Below are positions 9,153 through 18,543 of a DNA stretch of 64,000 nucleotides, one piece after another. The translations under genes and the position numbers were made by a program. The DNA is from Oceanicaulis alexandrii DSM 11625. Lineage in GTDB: Bacteria; Pseudomonadota; Alphaproteobacteria; Caulobacterales; Maricaulaceae. Each line of letters starts with the position of its first letter. The stretch's first letter is position 1. The notes under the pieces were generated by a model, which was not told where the DNA came from, searched no databases, and saw only the letters and a program-made list of their open reading frames with translations. The stretch spans positions 188,501-252,500 of the forward strand of contig NZ_ATUP01000002.1 of the NCBI RefSeq assembly GCF_000420265.1, read 5' to 3'.

Positions 9153-9584
9153 CTAGAGCGCGGCCTTGATCTTGTCCGCCAGCGCGTTCAGCTCATCCAT
9201 ATCCGCTTGTCCGGCACTGCCATGGCCGGCGATGTCCTGGCCTTCCCAGCGGGGAATGATGTGAAAATGGATGTGGTAGACGGTCTGGCCCGCCGGCGCG
9301 CCGTTGAACTGGGCGATGGTGACGCCGTCAGGCTTGAGCGCGCTTTCAACGGCTTTCGCGACTTTTTTGACGCGCTTGATCGCCTCGGCGGCGCCGTCGT
9401 CTGACATTTCCAGCAGGTTGCGCGCGGCTTCCTTGGGGATGACCAGCGTGTGGCCTTTGCTTTGCGGGAAAATATCCATGAAGGACAGCACGTGCTCGTC
9501 TTCATAGAGCTTCACGCACGGCGCTTCCCCGCGCAGGATCTTGGCGAAGATGTTCTGGTCGTCATAGGTCCCGTGAAGGCTCAT
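9153..9584 (-). CDS. HIT-family nucleotide hydrolase
   Basis: The 143-residue protein is a canonical Hint/HinT-type member. The histidine triad HIHFH (His104, His106, His108) is followed by IIPRWEGQ, and an upstream GHTLVIPKEA strand is present. The family hydrolyses nucleoside phosphoramidates and similar adenylated compounds in the cytoplasm. A 65-base gap separates it from the gene behind it, so it may share that gene's transcript. Confidence 0.92.
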   Translation of the reverse strand: MSLHGTYDDQNIFAKILRGEAPCVKLYEDEHVLSFMDIFPQSKGHTLVIPKEAARNLLEMSDDGAAEAIKRVKKVAKAVESALKPDGVTIAQFNGAPAGQTVYHIHFHIIPRWEGQDIAGHGSAGQADMDELNALADKIKAAL

Positions 9585-9649
9585 GGATCGCGCTCCTGCT
9601 CAGCTTTATTCCCTGAAGTCCTAGACCAGACCTTCAACGGGTCCAAGGG

Positions 9650-10795
9650 CTAACCGTCCTTGCGATAGGGAGACTCCGCATCCAGCGCCAGACGCTCCGT
9701 CTCCACCGCCCGGCGTTCCGAGCGCAGGAAACGGTCCACCGCGCCGCTCAGGCCTTCATGCAGGATGTCATGGGCGGAATAGACCAGTTGGGGCCGGTAG
9801 CCGCGCGCCAGCTTGTGCCCGCCCTGGGCGCCGGCCTCGACGCGTTTGAGCCCGCAGCTCAGCGCATAGTCGATCGCCTGATGATAACAGAGCTCGAAAT
9901 GAAGCTGGTCTGAGAAGGCGAGCGCGCCCCAATACCGGCCATAGAGCGTGTCAGAGCCGATGAAGTTCAGGGCGGCGGCGATATACTGGTCGCCGTCTTT
10001 CGCCATCACCAGCAAGACCTTGTCCGCCATCCGTTCGTGGATCAGTGCGAAGAACTCACGATTGAGATAGGGCGTGCCCCATTTTCGCTCTCCCGTGTCC
10101 TGATAACAGGCGAAGAACACGTCCCAATGATGCTCGGTCAGCGCCTCGCCGGTGAGCGGTTCGATCACGACGCCCGATTGCGCCGCCTTGCGTTCCTTGC
10201 GCAGCGCCTTGCGCTTGCGAGAGGAGAGGGCGGCGAGGAAGCCCTCATAATCGCCATACCCGTCATCCTCCCAGATGAACTGGATGTCCTGCCGGGCGAG
10301 CAAACCCGCTTCGGTCAATTCAGAGTGGGTCTGCGGATCGGGGAAGAGCACATGCCAGCTCGAGACGCCCAGCTCTCGCGCGGCGTGACGGGCGGCGTTG
10401 ATCAGCGCCTGTCGGACAGCGGGATCATTTGAGAGAACGCGCCGACCTGTCGCTGGTGTGAACGGCACGCCGGTCAGCAGCTTGGGATAATACTGTCCGC
10501 CCGCCCGCTCCAGCGCATCCGCCCAGGCATGGTCGAAGACGTATTCGCCGTAGGAATGGCCTTTGAGATAGAGCGGCAGGACGCCGATGACCTGACCGGC
10601 CTGATCTTCGGCGATCAGATGACGCGGCCCCCAGCCGGTCTCTTCAACAGCGCTGCCGGAGCTTTCCAGCGCGTCGAGAAAATCCCAGCTCAGAAACGGG
10701 TCATAAGGCTGACCCGCCGGATTGGCGCAGGCATCCCATTGGCCGGGATCAATCTGCGCCATCCGGCTGATCATGCGCACGGAAATCTCGGTCAT
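9650..10795 (-). CDS. GNAT/FemAB-like protein (DUF482, COG3146)
   Basis: The 381-residue protein matches the DUF482 family: WDFLDALESSGS near the start, a central GVPFTPATGRR block, KRKALRKERKAA, and a C-terminal VEAGAQGGHKLARGYRP motif. These proteins have a doubled GNAT-type fold like the FemAB peptidoglycan transferases, but their substrate is not established. The gene lies 64 bases downstream of a RidA gene on the same strand, so the two probably form an operon. Confidence 0.85.
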   Translation of the reverse strand: MTEISVRMISRMAQIDPGQWDACANPAGQPYDPFLSWDFLDALESSGSAVEETGWGPRHLIAEDQAGQVIGVLPLYLKGHSYGEYVFDHAWADALERAGGQYYPKLLTGVPFTPATGRRVLSNDPAVRQALINAARHAARELGVSSWHVLFPDPQTHSELTEAGLLARQDIQFIWEDDGYGDYEGFLAALSSRKRKALRKERKAAQSGVVIEPLTGEALTEHHWDVFFACYQDTGERKWGTPYLNREFFALIHERMADKVLLVMAKDGDQYIAAALNFIGSDTLYGRYWGALAFSDQLHFELCYHQAIDYALSCGLKRVEAGAQGGHKLARGYRPQLVYSAHDILHEGLSGAVDRFLRSERRAVETERLALDAESPYRKDG

Positions 10796-10859
10796 GCCCT
10801 GTCCAGACGACTCAGCTGAGCCGGGATATAGGGTGGGGTGGACTGATCTGCGAGCCCGA

Positions 10860-11321
10860 TCACGCGATCTCGACGACGGCGTCCACTTCGACCGCTGCGT
10901 TCAGCGGCAAGACCGCGACGCCCACGGCGGATCGCGCGTGCCGGCCGGCGTCGCCGAACACCTCGACCATCAGGTCGGACGCGCCATTGATGACTTTGGG
11001 AATGTCGTAAAAGTCAGGATGCGCGTTCACGAAACCGCCCAGCTTGACGATGCGTTTGACCTTCCCCAGATCGCCGCCGCAGGCCGCCTTGATCTGCGCG
11101 ATCAGGTTCAGCGCACACAGCCGCGCCGCCGCCTGGCCGTCTTCCAGAGAGACGCCGTCGCCGAGCCGTCCGGTCACGAGGCCGTCCGGGCCCAGAGAGA
11201 TCTGTCCGGAAATATGCACGGTCTGTCCGCTCTGGGCGTAGGGGACGTAATTGGCCACGGGGGCGGCGGCTTCAGGCAGGGTCAGGCCCAGGTCTTTCAG
11301 CCGGGATTCGATATCAGCCAT
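10860..11321 (-). CDS. RidA-family (YjgF/YER057c/UK114) protein
   Basis: The 153-residue protein has the long-form RidA layout: VHISGQISLGPDG, then an AARLCALNLIAQIKAA helix and a C-terminal GRHARSAVGVAVLPLNAAVEVDA. RidA proteins hydrolyse reactive enamine/imine intermediates released by PLP enzymes. The arginine that usually binds the substrate carboxylate appears in the RSAVGV segment. The gene is divergent from the hydrolase at 11450; the 128-base gap between them must hold both promoters, but none is distinctive. Confidence 0.88.
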   Translation of the reverse strand: MADIESRLKDLGLTLPEAAAPVANYVPYAQSGQTVHISGQISLGPDGLVTGRLGDGVSLEDGQAAARLCALNLIAQIKAACGGDLGKVKRIVKLGGFVNAHPDFYDIPKVINGASDLMVEVFGDAGRHARSAVGVAVLPLNAAVEVDAVVEIA

Positions 11322-11449
11322 GTGGGGCGCTCCGTTGGGGAAAATCAGACTGTCAGTTAGGCGCTTGAGGCCCGGTCTGGCAATGAGGCGGGCGGGTTGA
11401 ATTCAGTGGGGCCGGCCTGCATGGTGCGCATTGGCGACAAGGTGAACAC

Positions 11450-12352
11450 ATGGCGCGCGACGCAGCCAGCATGACAAGTCTCAGACCGGTCCGGTTGCGG
11501 ACGGCGGACGGCAAATTGCTGTCGGCCTGTTTCACCGTGCCTGACGACCCGCGCGCCGTCATGGTGGTGAACCCGGCCACGGGCTATCGCAGGGATTTTT
11601 ATGCGCCTTTCGCCCAGGCCGCCGCAGAGAACGGCTGGGCGGTGCTGACGTTTGACTATCGCGGACAGGGAGACTCCGCGCGTTGCCATCCCAGGCGCGA
11701 AACCGCCCGCATGCTCGACTGGGCGGTCTATGACATTCCCGCCGCCGCCGACGCCGCCTGTCAGGCCTTTCCCGGCTTGCCTCTGGATATTGTCGGCCAT
11801 TCCATCGGCGGGCAGTTCGCAGCCCTGGTCGATCCGGCGCTGCCCGTGCGCCGACTGGCCATGCTCTCGGCCTCGTCAGGATACTGGGGGGATCAGTCCG
11901 CGCCGCTGAAATATTTCGCCTGGGCGTTCTGGCGCCTGTTCGGCCCGGCTTATCTGTTGCTGCGCGGGCATATTCCCAAGGGCGTGCTCTGGCGGGGCGA
12001 ACCGCTGCCGCCGCGTGTGTTTGCGGACTGGCGCGAGTTTGGGGTGAACCCTGAATGCTTCCGAGACGCCATCGCCGAGCTGGGCCTGACCTCGCGCTAT
12101 GAAGGCTTTACGGCTCCGGTCCGCGCCTGGACGCCCGATGACGACCCGATCGCCAATCCCCAGACCGTGCGCTGGCTGCTGGAGCGGTATGAAAATGCGC
12201 CGACCGAGATGAAGCTGGTGCGTCATGAGGATACCGGGCTCGGCGCCCTGGGCCATGACGGCTTGTTCCGCTCGAAAATGGCGGATGTGTTCTGGCCGCA
12301 AGTGTTTCGCTGGTTGTCTCTGGATGCGGATCTGGCGCAACGCCGAGACTAA
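11450..12352 (+). CDS. Alpha/beta hydrolase (COG4757-like)
   Basis: The 300-residue protein has NPATGYRRDFY near the oxyanion site, FDYRGQGDSA, a nucleophile elbow GHSIGG (Ser118) and a C-terminal GALGHDGLF providing the histidine. It resembles the predicted hydrolases of COG4757. The substrate is unknown. AAGGTG precedes the ATG at 11450; a second ATG lies at 11471. Its TAA overlaps the stop of the convergent dinB in the four bases CTAA. Confidence 0.8.
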   Translation: MARDAASMTSLRPVRLRTADGKLLSACFTVPDDPRAVMVVNPATGYRRDFYAPFAQAAAENGWAVLTFDYRGQGDSARCHPRRETARMLDWAVYDIPAAADAACQAFPGLPLDIVGHSIGGQFAALVDPALPVRRLAMLSASSGYWGDQSAPLKYFAWAFWRLFGPAYLLLRGHIPKGVLWRGEPLPPRVFADWREFGVNPECFRDAIAELGLTSRYEGFTAPVRAWTPDDDPIANPQTVRWLLERYENAPTEMKLVRHEDTGLGALGHDGLFRSKMADVFWPQVFRWLSLDADLAQRRD

Positions 12353-13626
12353 TCGCGGTCCTTTTTCAACATGCGGCCCTTGATGATGGCGGCGTCGCCG
12401 AATTTCGCCCGCGCTGCGTCCATGGCGCGTTCCGCCGCGGCGCGTTTGAGCGCATTGGGATCCAGCAAATCACCCGCATCCGCGATCGCGGTTTCCAGCA
12501 CTGAATAGCCTGCGCCAATCAGGCGGTAGCGCACACCTTCAGGTTCCTTGTCCAGCATGTCAGCGCTGAGCCGAAAGAGCGTGTCCGCGAGCTGGGCTGC
12601 GTCGGTCAGGGTGCGCCGCCGGGTGATCGTCTTGAAGCGGTCGGTCTTGATCTTCAGCGTCACCACACGCCCCGCTACGCCCTGGGCTTTCATCCGGTCG
12701 GCGACCTTCACGCACAGCGGCCAGAGCCGGTCTTTGAGAACCGCCTTGTCAGACACATCGTCATTGAACGTGGTCTCCGCCGACACCGATTTGCGTTCAC
12801 GGGCCGGGCTGACCTTGCGCGTATCCTCTCCGCGCGCCAGTCGGGCGAGGCGCAATCCGGACTCGCCGTATTTTCGCGCCAGATCGCCGTCTGAGCGTTT
12901 GAGCACGTCTGACAAGGTATAGAGCCCGTCGGCGTTGAGCTTTTTACCCAGGACCGGCCCGACGCCATAGACATCACCCACTTTCATCTGCGCCAGAAAG
13001 GCGGTCGCGTCCTGCCGGCCCAGCACCGAGAAGCCGTTGGGTTTGTCGAGATCAGACGCGGTCTTGGCGAGGAACTTGTTAAAGCTCAGCCCCACTGAAA
13101 CCGTGACGCCCACCTCGTTGAGAATGCGCCGTTGCAGCTTGAGCAAGGTCAGCGCGGGGGAAGCATTGTGGAGTTTTTCAGTCCCTGACAGGTCCAGAAA
13201 AGCTTCGTCGATGGACAGCGGCTCCACCAGCGGGGTGACATCCTCCATCATTTCGCGGATGCGCTTGCCGTCGGCGGCATAGACCGCCATGCGGGGACGG
13301 ACGACCACTGCGTCGGGGCAGGCTTTCAGCGCCTTGAACATCGGCATGGCCGAGCGGACGCCATACAGACGCGCGATATAGCAGGCGGTGGACACCACGC
13401 CGCGTTGGCCGCCGCCAATGATGACGGGCTGGTCCTCAAGCTCGGGATTGTCGCGCTTTTCCACCGAGGCGAAAAACGCGTCGCAGTCGATATGGGCGAT
13501 CGACAGGGCGTCAAGCTCTGGATGGCTGAGCACCGGCCCGCCGCCGCATGGCCGGCATTGCGCGCCGGGCGCGGCGGGATTGAGACAGCTGCGGCAATAG
13601 CTTTGAGACGAGGCGAGCGCGGTCAT
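12349..13626 (-). CDS. dinB: DNA polymerase IV (DinB) with N-terminal Cys4 finger
   Basis: This Y-family polymerase carries out error-prone lesion bypass. In the 425-residue protein the palm acidic residues appear in HIDCDAFF (Asp47, Asp49) and SIDEAF (Asp140, Glu141). The fingers, thumb and little-finger regions follow. Ahead of the catalytic core lies an extra segment of about 40 residues with a CxxC-x9-CxxC pattern (Cys11, 14, 24, 27), a likely zinc finger as seen in other alphaproteobacterial DinB proteins. The ATG at 13626 overlaps the upstream stop as ATGA, so translation is coupled to mak. I see no LexA-like operator immediately upstream. Confidence 0.93.
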   Translation of the reverse strand: MTALASSQSYCRSCLNPAAPGAQCRPCGGGPVLSHPELDALSIAHIDCDAFFASVEKRDNPELEDQPVIIGGGQRGVVSTACYIARLYGVRSAMPMFKALKACPDAVVVRPRMAVYAADGKRIREMMEDVTPLVEPLSIDEAFLDLSGTEKLHNASPALTLLKLQRRILNEVGVTVSVGLSFNKFLAKTASDLDKPNGFSVLGRQDATAFLAQMKVGDVYGVGPVLGKKLNADGLYTLSDVLKRSDGDLARKYGESGLRLARLARGEDTRKVSPARERKSVSAETTFNDDVSDKAVLKDRLWPLCVKVADRMKAQGVAGRVVTLKIKTDRFKTITRRRTLTDAAQLADTLFRLSADMLDKEPEGVRYRLIGAGYSVLETAIADAGDLLDPNALKRAAAERAMDAARAKFGDAAIIKGRMLKKDRD

Positions 13627-14558
13627 GGCCATAACCACGCCGCGCCGCGTACCCCTGAACTGTCGCCATGCACGGCGGGGCGCACCTGCGTCACCAGCTC
13701 GTCGGTGAAGGCCCAGTGCTGAAGATAGGTTTCAAGTTTTGAGGCGAAGCCGGGCATGTTCGACAGGCCGCCGCCCAGAACGATCATTTGCGGGTCAACG
13801 ATATTGACCACGCTCGCCAGCGCGCGGGCGAAGCGCTGGGCGTGGCGCTCAAGACTTGCCTGACACGCCTCATCGCCTTCAGCGGAGGCGTTTGCGATCT
13901 GCTGGGCGCTCAAATCCTCGCCTGTGTTTCGCCGATGATCAGCGGACAGGGCCGGGCCCGAGCACCAGGCCTCGACGCAATTGGTCTGACCGCAATAGCA
14001 CTGCGGGCTGACCGCCAGTTCATCGGCGGTGAGCCAGGGCAGGGCGGTATGCCCCCACTCGCCGGCATTGCCGTCCGCGCCCGTCATCAGCGCACCGTTG
14101 ACCACCAGGCCGCCGCCCACGCCAGTGCCGGCGATGACGCCGAACACGCTTGAACAGCCTGCGCCGGCGCCGTCGCGCGCTTCGGACAGCGCAAAGCAAT
14201 TGGCGTCATTGGCGCAGCGCACCGGGCGTCGCAGCCGGGCGGCGAGGTCCTGATCAAGCGGATGGCTATTGAGCGCGGTGGAGTTGGCGTTGCGCATCAG
14301 GCCCGTGCGCGGATTGAGCGAGCCGGGATGGCCGACTCCTGCGGGCAAGGGAGATGGAACGTCTGCCTCGCGCTCGACCTGCGCCACCAGTTCGGCAATC
14401 GCGTCCAGCTTGGCGTCATAGGCCGCAGGCGTCGGCGTGCGGAGCCGAATCAGGCAGTCGCCTGTCTCATCCACCAGGGCGGCCTCGATTTTCGTACCGC
14501 CGAGATCCACGCCTAACCGCAACACGGACCGCCTCTTTTCTCCGCTTTCAACGTTCAT
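13623..14558 (-). CDS. mak: ROK-family fructokinase (Mak-like)
   Basis: The 311-residue sugar kinase has the ATP-binding DLGGTKIEAA at the N-terminus and the sugar-binding GxGxPGS-type segment GVGHPGSLNP. NANSTALNSHPLDQDL, NDANCFALSEA and the GEWGHTALPW ... CYCGQTNCVE zinc motif follow. The C-terminal HGDSSGVRGAAWLW is nearly identical in pattern to E. coli Mak. It should phosphorylate fructose, possibly also mannose or glucose. It forms a two-gene unit with dinB. The pairing seems to be one of position only. Confidence 0.87.
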   Translation of the reverse strand: MNVESGEKRRSVLRLGVDLGGTKIEAALVDETGDCLIRLRTPTPAAYDAKLDAIAELVAQVEREADVPSPLPAGVGHPGSLNPRTGLMRNANSTALNSHPLDQDLAARLRRPVRCANDANCFALSEARDGAGAGCSSVFGVIAGTGVGGGLVVNGALMTGADGNAGEWGHTALPWLTADELAVSPQCYCGQTNCVEAWCSGPALSADHRRNTGEDLSAQQIANASAEGDEACQASLERHAQRFARALASVVNIVDPQMIVLGGGLSNMPGFASKLETYLQHWAFTDELVTQVRPAVHGDSSGVRGAAWLWP

Positions 14559-14702
14559 ATCTTGTTCTAATCGCCATGCGAAGGCGGGGACTCACTGTTG
14601 ATTAAGGAAACTGGGGTTAAATGCATTGTGGATGGTCAAAACGCTCACGTTGCAAAGACGGCGGAGCGAATTGGGGAAAGCGCGGTTATAATGCTGCAGG
14701 TC

Positions 14703-15068
14703 ATGTCCAAAAAAGTTCTGATCGTTGAAGACAACGAGCTGAACATGAAGTTATTTCGTGATCTGCTCGAAGCGCACGGCTATGAGACCGTGCAAACCAG
14801 TGAGGGCCTCAAGGCGCTGGATATGGCGCGTGAGCACAAGCCTGATCTGATCCTTATGGATATTCAGCTGCCTGAAGTGTCCGGTCTTGATGTCACCAAG
14901 TGGATCAAGAACGACACCGAGCTGTCCGCCATTCCTGTGGTCGCGGTGACGGCCTTCGCCATGAAAGGCGATGAGGAACGTATCCGTGAAGGCGGATGCG
15001 AAGGGTATCTGTCCAAACCCATCACGGTTGCGTCCTTCATCAAAACCGTTCGGGATTTTCTCGAATAG
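14703..15068 (+). CDS. divK: DivK, single-domain response regulator of the cell cycle
   Basis: DivK is phosphorylated by DivJ, dephosphorylated by PleC and controls DivL-CckA-CtrA signalling at the poles. The 121-residue receiver has [16 protein letters not shown], phospho-acceptor Asp53 in [10 protein letters not shown], and the conserved [16 protein letters not shown] followed by CEGYLSKP (Lys105). The match to Caulobacter DivK is close along the full length. The ATG at 14703 is chosen because the receiver starts there; upstream in-frame codons lack any conserved look. The next gene is pleD, 12 bases downstream, the arrangement known from Caulobacter. Confidence 0.96.
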   Translation: MSKKVLIVEDNELNMKLFRDLLEAHGYETVQTSEGLKALDMAREHKPDLILMDIQLPEVSGLDVTKWIKNDTELSAIPVVAVTAFAMKGDEERIREGGCEGYLSKPITVASFIKTVRDFLE

Positions 15069-15080
15069 AAGGAGCCTTCG

Positions 15081-16433
15081 GTGAGTGCACGCATACTGGT
15101 TGTCGACGACATCGAAACGAACCGGCGTTTGCTGGAAGCGCGGCTGACGGCCGAGTATTTCGATGTTCTGATGGCGGAGGACGGGCCAAGCTGTCTCGAA
15201 CTCGCCCGCAGCCAGAAGCCTGACGTGATCTTGCTGGATGTGATGATGCCGCGCATGGACGGGTTCGAAACCTGTCGCCGGCTGAAAGCGGACCCGCTGA
15301 CCCGGCATATCCCTGTGGTGATGGTGACGGCGCTGGACCAGCGCTCGGACCGGATTCGCGGTCTTGAGGCCGGCGCTGACGAATTTCTGACCAAACCTGT
15401 GGACGATGTCGCCCTGTTTGCCCGGGTGCGCTCGCTATTGCGCCTGACCAGCGTCATGGACGAGTTGCGCCAGCGCGAAAGCAGCGGCGTTGAAATGTCC
15501 TCTTTCGAGCCGGCCAATGGCGGCGGGCGCGTGATTGTCGCCGCCGCGGACCAGAACGCCGCTCAGCGCATCGTCAAGGCCTTGCCTGACACCGTTGACG
15601 CTCAAGGCTATGGCGATCCGCGACTGGCGATCTCCCAGGCTGAACATGCAGACCTGATCATTGTGGATCTCAGCGCTCCGCGCTTTGACGGCTTGCGGCT
15701 GTGCGCGCGCATCCGCTCGGATGTGGATACGCGCCAGGTGCCGCTTCTGGGCGTTGTGGACGAGATGGACAAGCGCACCATGGTGCGCGCGCTCGATTTG
15801 GGCGTGAATGATGTGATTTGCCGGCCGCTGGACCCCGGCGAGCTGTCCGCGCGCAGCTCCACCCAGCTCAAGCGCAAGCGCTATGCGGACGCCCTGCGCG
15901 ACCGTCTGGATGAAAGCCTTGAAATGTCGGTGCGGGATGCGCTGACCGGCCTGTTCAACCGCCGCTACACGGTGTCTCGCCTGCGTCAGGCGCTGGATGG
16001 GCTGAACGCCTCCCATGAGCCGCTTGCGGTGGGCCTTATCGACATCGACCACTTCAAGCGCATCAACGACACCTGGGGCCATAACGCCGGCGATCAGGTG
16101 CTGCAGGAGATCTGCACGCGTCTGGGTGAGCAATTGCGCGCCATCGACGTGGCGGGCCGTTATGGCGGTGAGGAGTTCCTGGTGGTGTTTTCAAACACGA
16201 CCGCGAAGGATGCGTCCGACGCCATGGAGCGTGCGCGTCTGGCGGTCTGCGCCACGCCGGTGACCTTGCGGGAAACGGGCGATGTGGTGGACGTGACCAT
16301 GAGCGCCGGCATCGCTGAAGCCTTCATGGACGACACTGTGGAAGCCCTGATCGAGCGCGCGGATACGGCGCTCTATGAAGCCAAGCGCTCGGGCCGGAAC
16401 CGGGTGATAGAGGCCAAACGAAAAGCCGCCTGA
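15081..16433 (+). CDS. pleD: PleD, response-regulator diguanylate cyclase
   Basis: PleD makes c-di-GMP at the stalked pole and drives the swarmer-to-stalked transition. The 450-residue protein has receiver 1 (about 1-125, Asp53 in LLDVMMPRMDG), receiver-like domain 2 (about 148-265) and a GGDEF domain with active GGEEF at 362-366. RAID, five residues before GGEEF, is the inhibitory I-site (RxxD), so product inhibition is expected. The GTG start at 15081 lies behind AAGGAG. It forms a two-gene operon with divK. Its stop codon lies inside the terminator hairpin. Confidence 0.96.
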   Translation: MSARILVVDDIETNRRLLEARLTAEYFDVLMAEDGPSCLELARSQKPDVILLDVMMPRMDGFETCRRLKADPLTRHIPVVMVTALDQRSDRIRGLEAGADEFLTKPVDDVALFARVRSLLRLTSVMDELRQRESSGVEMSSFEPANGGGRVIVAAADQNAAQRIVKALPDTVDAQGYGDPRLAISQAEHADLIIVDLSAPRFDGLRLCARIRSDVDTRQVPLLGVVDEMDKRTMVRALDLGVNDVICRPLDPGELSARSSTQLKRKRYADALRDRLDESLEMSVRDALTGLFNRRYTVSRLRQALDGLNASHEPLAVGLIDIDHFKRINDTWGHNAGDQVLQEICTRLGEQLRAIDVAGRYGGEEFLVVFSNTTAKDASDAMERARLAVCATPVTLRETGDVVDVTMSAGIAEAFMDDTVEALIERADTALYEAKRSGRNRVIEAKRKAA

Positions 16434-16450
16434 ACAAACAGGCGGCTTTT
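16421..16450. terminator. Bidirectional terminator between pleD and rpmG
   Basis: AAAAGCCGCCTG (16421-16432) pairs with CAGGCGGCTTTT (16439-16450), a 12-bp perfect stem with A and T tracts on both sides. It can end both pleD and the convergent rpmG transcript. The pleD TGA is part of the stem. Confidence 0.88.
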
Positions 16451-16494
16451 CTTATTCCAGTCAGACTTTGATCAAGTCGCGCTTTGGCGCAGAC

Positions 16495-16662
16495 CTACTT
16501 GATCTTGCCTTCTTTGAATTCGACGTGCTTGCGCGCGACCGGGTCGTACTTTTTCAGTACGAGTTTCTCGGTCATCGTGCGGGCGTTTTTCTTGGTCACG
16601 TAGAAATAGCCCGTGCCCGCCGTCGAATTCAGGCGGATTTTGATGGTAGTCGGCTTGGCCAT
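16495..16662 (-). CDS. rpmG: 50S ribosomal protein L33
   Basis: The 55-residue protein begins [11 protein letters not shown] and contains [15 protein letters not shown] and [14 protein letters not shown], the normal L33 sequence. It lacks the CxxC pairs of the zinc-binding form, so it is the cysteine-free type. The start at 16662 gives the usual length; the frame runs further upstream without support. Confidence 0.95.
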   Translation of the reverse strand: MAKPTTIKIRLNSTAGTGYFYVTKKNARTMTEKLVLKKYDPVARKHVEFKEGKIK

Positions 16663-16750
16663 AGTCGCGCACCCGTACACATAAACTTGGCGCGCCAGAC
16701 AAACGGTCCGGCGCTGCGAGCCGCGGAACATACCCGCGCACGCGACGCTG

Positions 16751-17926
16751 TCAATGCCTCGAACGGCCTTTGCTCACAAGTGACAGCGTAAAGTACAGTC
16801 CGGCCATGGCGGCGAAGGCGACCATCAGGCCCCAGGGGTCTGCAATGTCCATGGAGACGCCGCCCAGGGCCGGTCCCAGAAGCGAGCCCAGACCATAAGC
16901 GAAGATGAAGGCGGCGTTCGCCGAGGCGAGGGCGCCGGGCTGCACGCGCTCGCCGATCATCGCCAGACCGATGGTGTAAAATGCGCTGCTGGCGCCCACG
17001 AAGAAAAACACCATCGGGATCAGCAGCCACAGATTCGCGCCCGCCAGCCCCATGGCGACCGACAGAATCACCGCGCTGAGCGCGACGCCCGACAAGGTGC
17101 GGTCGCGGCCTGTCCGGTCCGCCAGCTTGCCCAGGGGGATCTGCAAGGCGATCGCGCCCAGTGCGCCGATAGCGACCAGCAGGCCGACGCCGCGCTCTGC
17201 AATGCCGATTCGCTCGGCATAGACCGGCATCAGCGCGAAGACATTGGTCTCAAGGCCTCCGAACACCAATCCCGCCAGCAAGGCCAGGGGCGCCAGCCTG
17301 GCCGCCGACAGCAGGGCTTTGAGCCCGGATTCCTCCATGGAGGGCGGTGTGATGGGCGGGCCGCGCAAGATCATGATCGGCAGGGCGCCGAGCGCGTAGA
17401 TCACGCCGCCCGCGATCCAGGGCGTCCAGCCTTGCGACCCCAGCACCGAGAGCAGCAAGCCGCCCGAGCCGAATCCGCCCGCAAGCACGGTGGCGTAGAC
17501 GGCGAGCAGGCTGGCGCGGCTTTCAGGTTTGGCGAGCTGATTGATCCAGGTCTCGCTGGCGACGAAGATGATCGTCACTGACAAGCCCATGACAAAACGC
17601 AGCACGAACCAGATCACAGGGTCGGGCATGGCGGGAAACAGCACAAAGCCCGCCGCCGTGATCATCGCGCAGATGATCACGGTCTGGCGCGGCGCGGTGC
17701 GCGCCATCAGCGCGGGGATGAGCGGCGTCGCCAGAAGGGTCGAGAGCGCTGCGGCTGCAGCGTTTGCGCCCACCACGGCGGCGGAGCCGGTCATGGCCTC
17801 CAGATTGAGCGCGACGAGCGGCATCAACAGGCCGAACCCGCACCCGGCGAGCGCGGCGCAGCTTATCGCGGCGATCAGGGACCGCGTCCGCGCTTTGTCA
17901 GGAGAGGAAAGGAAGCTGGCGATCAT
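16751..17926 (-). CDS. Major facilitator superfamily transporter
   Basis: The 391-residue protein has about twelve hydrophobic helices in two halves, with the MFS loop signature [15 protein letters not shown] between helices 8 and 9. The general look ([30 protein letters not shown]) resembles YcaD/UMF-type sugar or drug carriers. The substrate is unknown. It lies 8 bases downstream of the NUDIX-like gene, so it likely belongs to the rnr-NUDIX operon. Confidence 0.85.
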   Translation of the reverse strand: MIASFLSSPDKARTRSLIAAISCAALAGCGFGLLMPLVALNLEAMTGSAAVVGANAAAAALSTLLATPLIPALMARTAPRQTVIICAMITAAGFVLFPAMPDPVIWFVLRFVMGLSVTIIFVASETWINQLAKPESRASLLAVYATVLAGGFGSGGLLLSVLGSQGWTPWIAGGVIYALGALPIMILRGPPITPPSMEESGLKALLSAARLAPLALLAGLVFGGLETNVFALMPVYAERIGIAERGVGLLVAIGALGAIALQIPLGKLADRTGRDRTLSGVALSAVILSVAMGLAGANLWLLIPMVFFFVGASSAFYTIGLAMIGERVQPGALASANAAFIFAYGLGSLLGPALGGVSMDIADPWGLMVAFAAMAGLYFTLSLVSKGRSRH

Positions 17927-17934
17927 CGACCGGG

Positions 17935-18543
17935 CTATAGCCGGACTTGCTGCCTGTGTCCCGCCCGGAATGACACCAAAAGAGGCCGGGGCCGTCCGCC
18001 CAGAGAGGCGAGGGCGGTTTCCCCAAAGACATTCAGCGCCGGGTCTTGCAACAGATCAGGCAGTTTTTCAGGGCTGACCCAGGCCACGCGCTCGCCGCTG
18101 CGGCGTTTGACCGAGTTGGAGATCCGCGCGACCGGCGCGGTGAACACGCGCACATGCCGGCGCATATTGGCGTCCGCCGGATCCAGCGCACGGCCCAGAT
18201 ACGTCAGCGAGTCCCGGTCCGGCTGCAGGTGGTGCCGCGCCAGCCGCGCCCAGGGATTGCTCATGGGCGGCCGCACATCAGGATGCAGGGGGCGCGCCAG
18301 CAATTGCCCCAGCTCTTCTGACAAGGCCCGGATCGCGGCGTCCATGAAGGCGCCGGACTGCGCTTCAGGCGCACCCAGGCGCTTGCGTGAGATCACCGGA
18401 CCGCCGAACGCCGCCAGGCCATCCCCGCGCACGGGGCGAGCCTGCGGGGCGCGATAGCCGGTCTCGGTGCGCACCAGGGCGATCTGACGCGAATGCGGGT
18501 CCGCCAGAAATAGCGCCGCCATGTTGATCGGGCGCGCGTTCAT
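17935..18543 (-). CDS. Degenerate NUDIX-like protein
   Basis: The 202-residue protein follows a true NUDIX gene with a 4-base ATGA overlap and looks like a diverged relative. It keeps a helix resembling the NUDIX box (AAIRALSEELGQLL), but the canonical REUxEExGU reads RALSEELG, losing the first Glu. The upstream GGxxExGE part is also not preserved. Hydrolase activity is therefore doubtful. It may be a binding or structural protein. The function is unknown. Confidence 0.6.
   Translation of the reverse strand: MNARPINMAALFLADPHSRQIALVRTETGYRAPQARPVRGDGLAAFGGPVISRKRLGAPEAQSGAFMDAAIRALSEELGQLLARPLHPDVRPPMSNPWARLARHHLQPDRDSLTYLGRALDPADANMRRHVRVFTAPVARISNSVKRRSGERVAWVSPEKLPDLLQDPALNVFGETALASLGGRPRPLLVSFRAGHRQQVRL

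Noticed and set aside
14600-14625. Two TTAA motifs upstream of divK as a CtrA box
   Set aside because: The spacing is 11 bases, not the 7 needed for CtrA binding.
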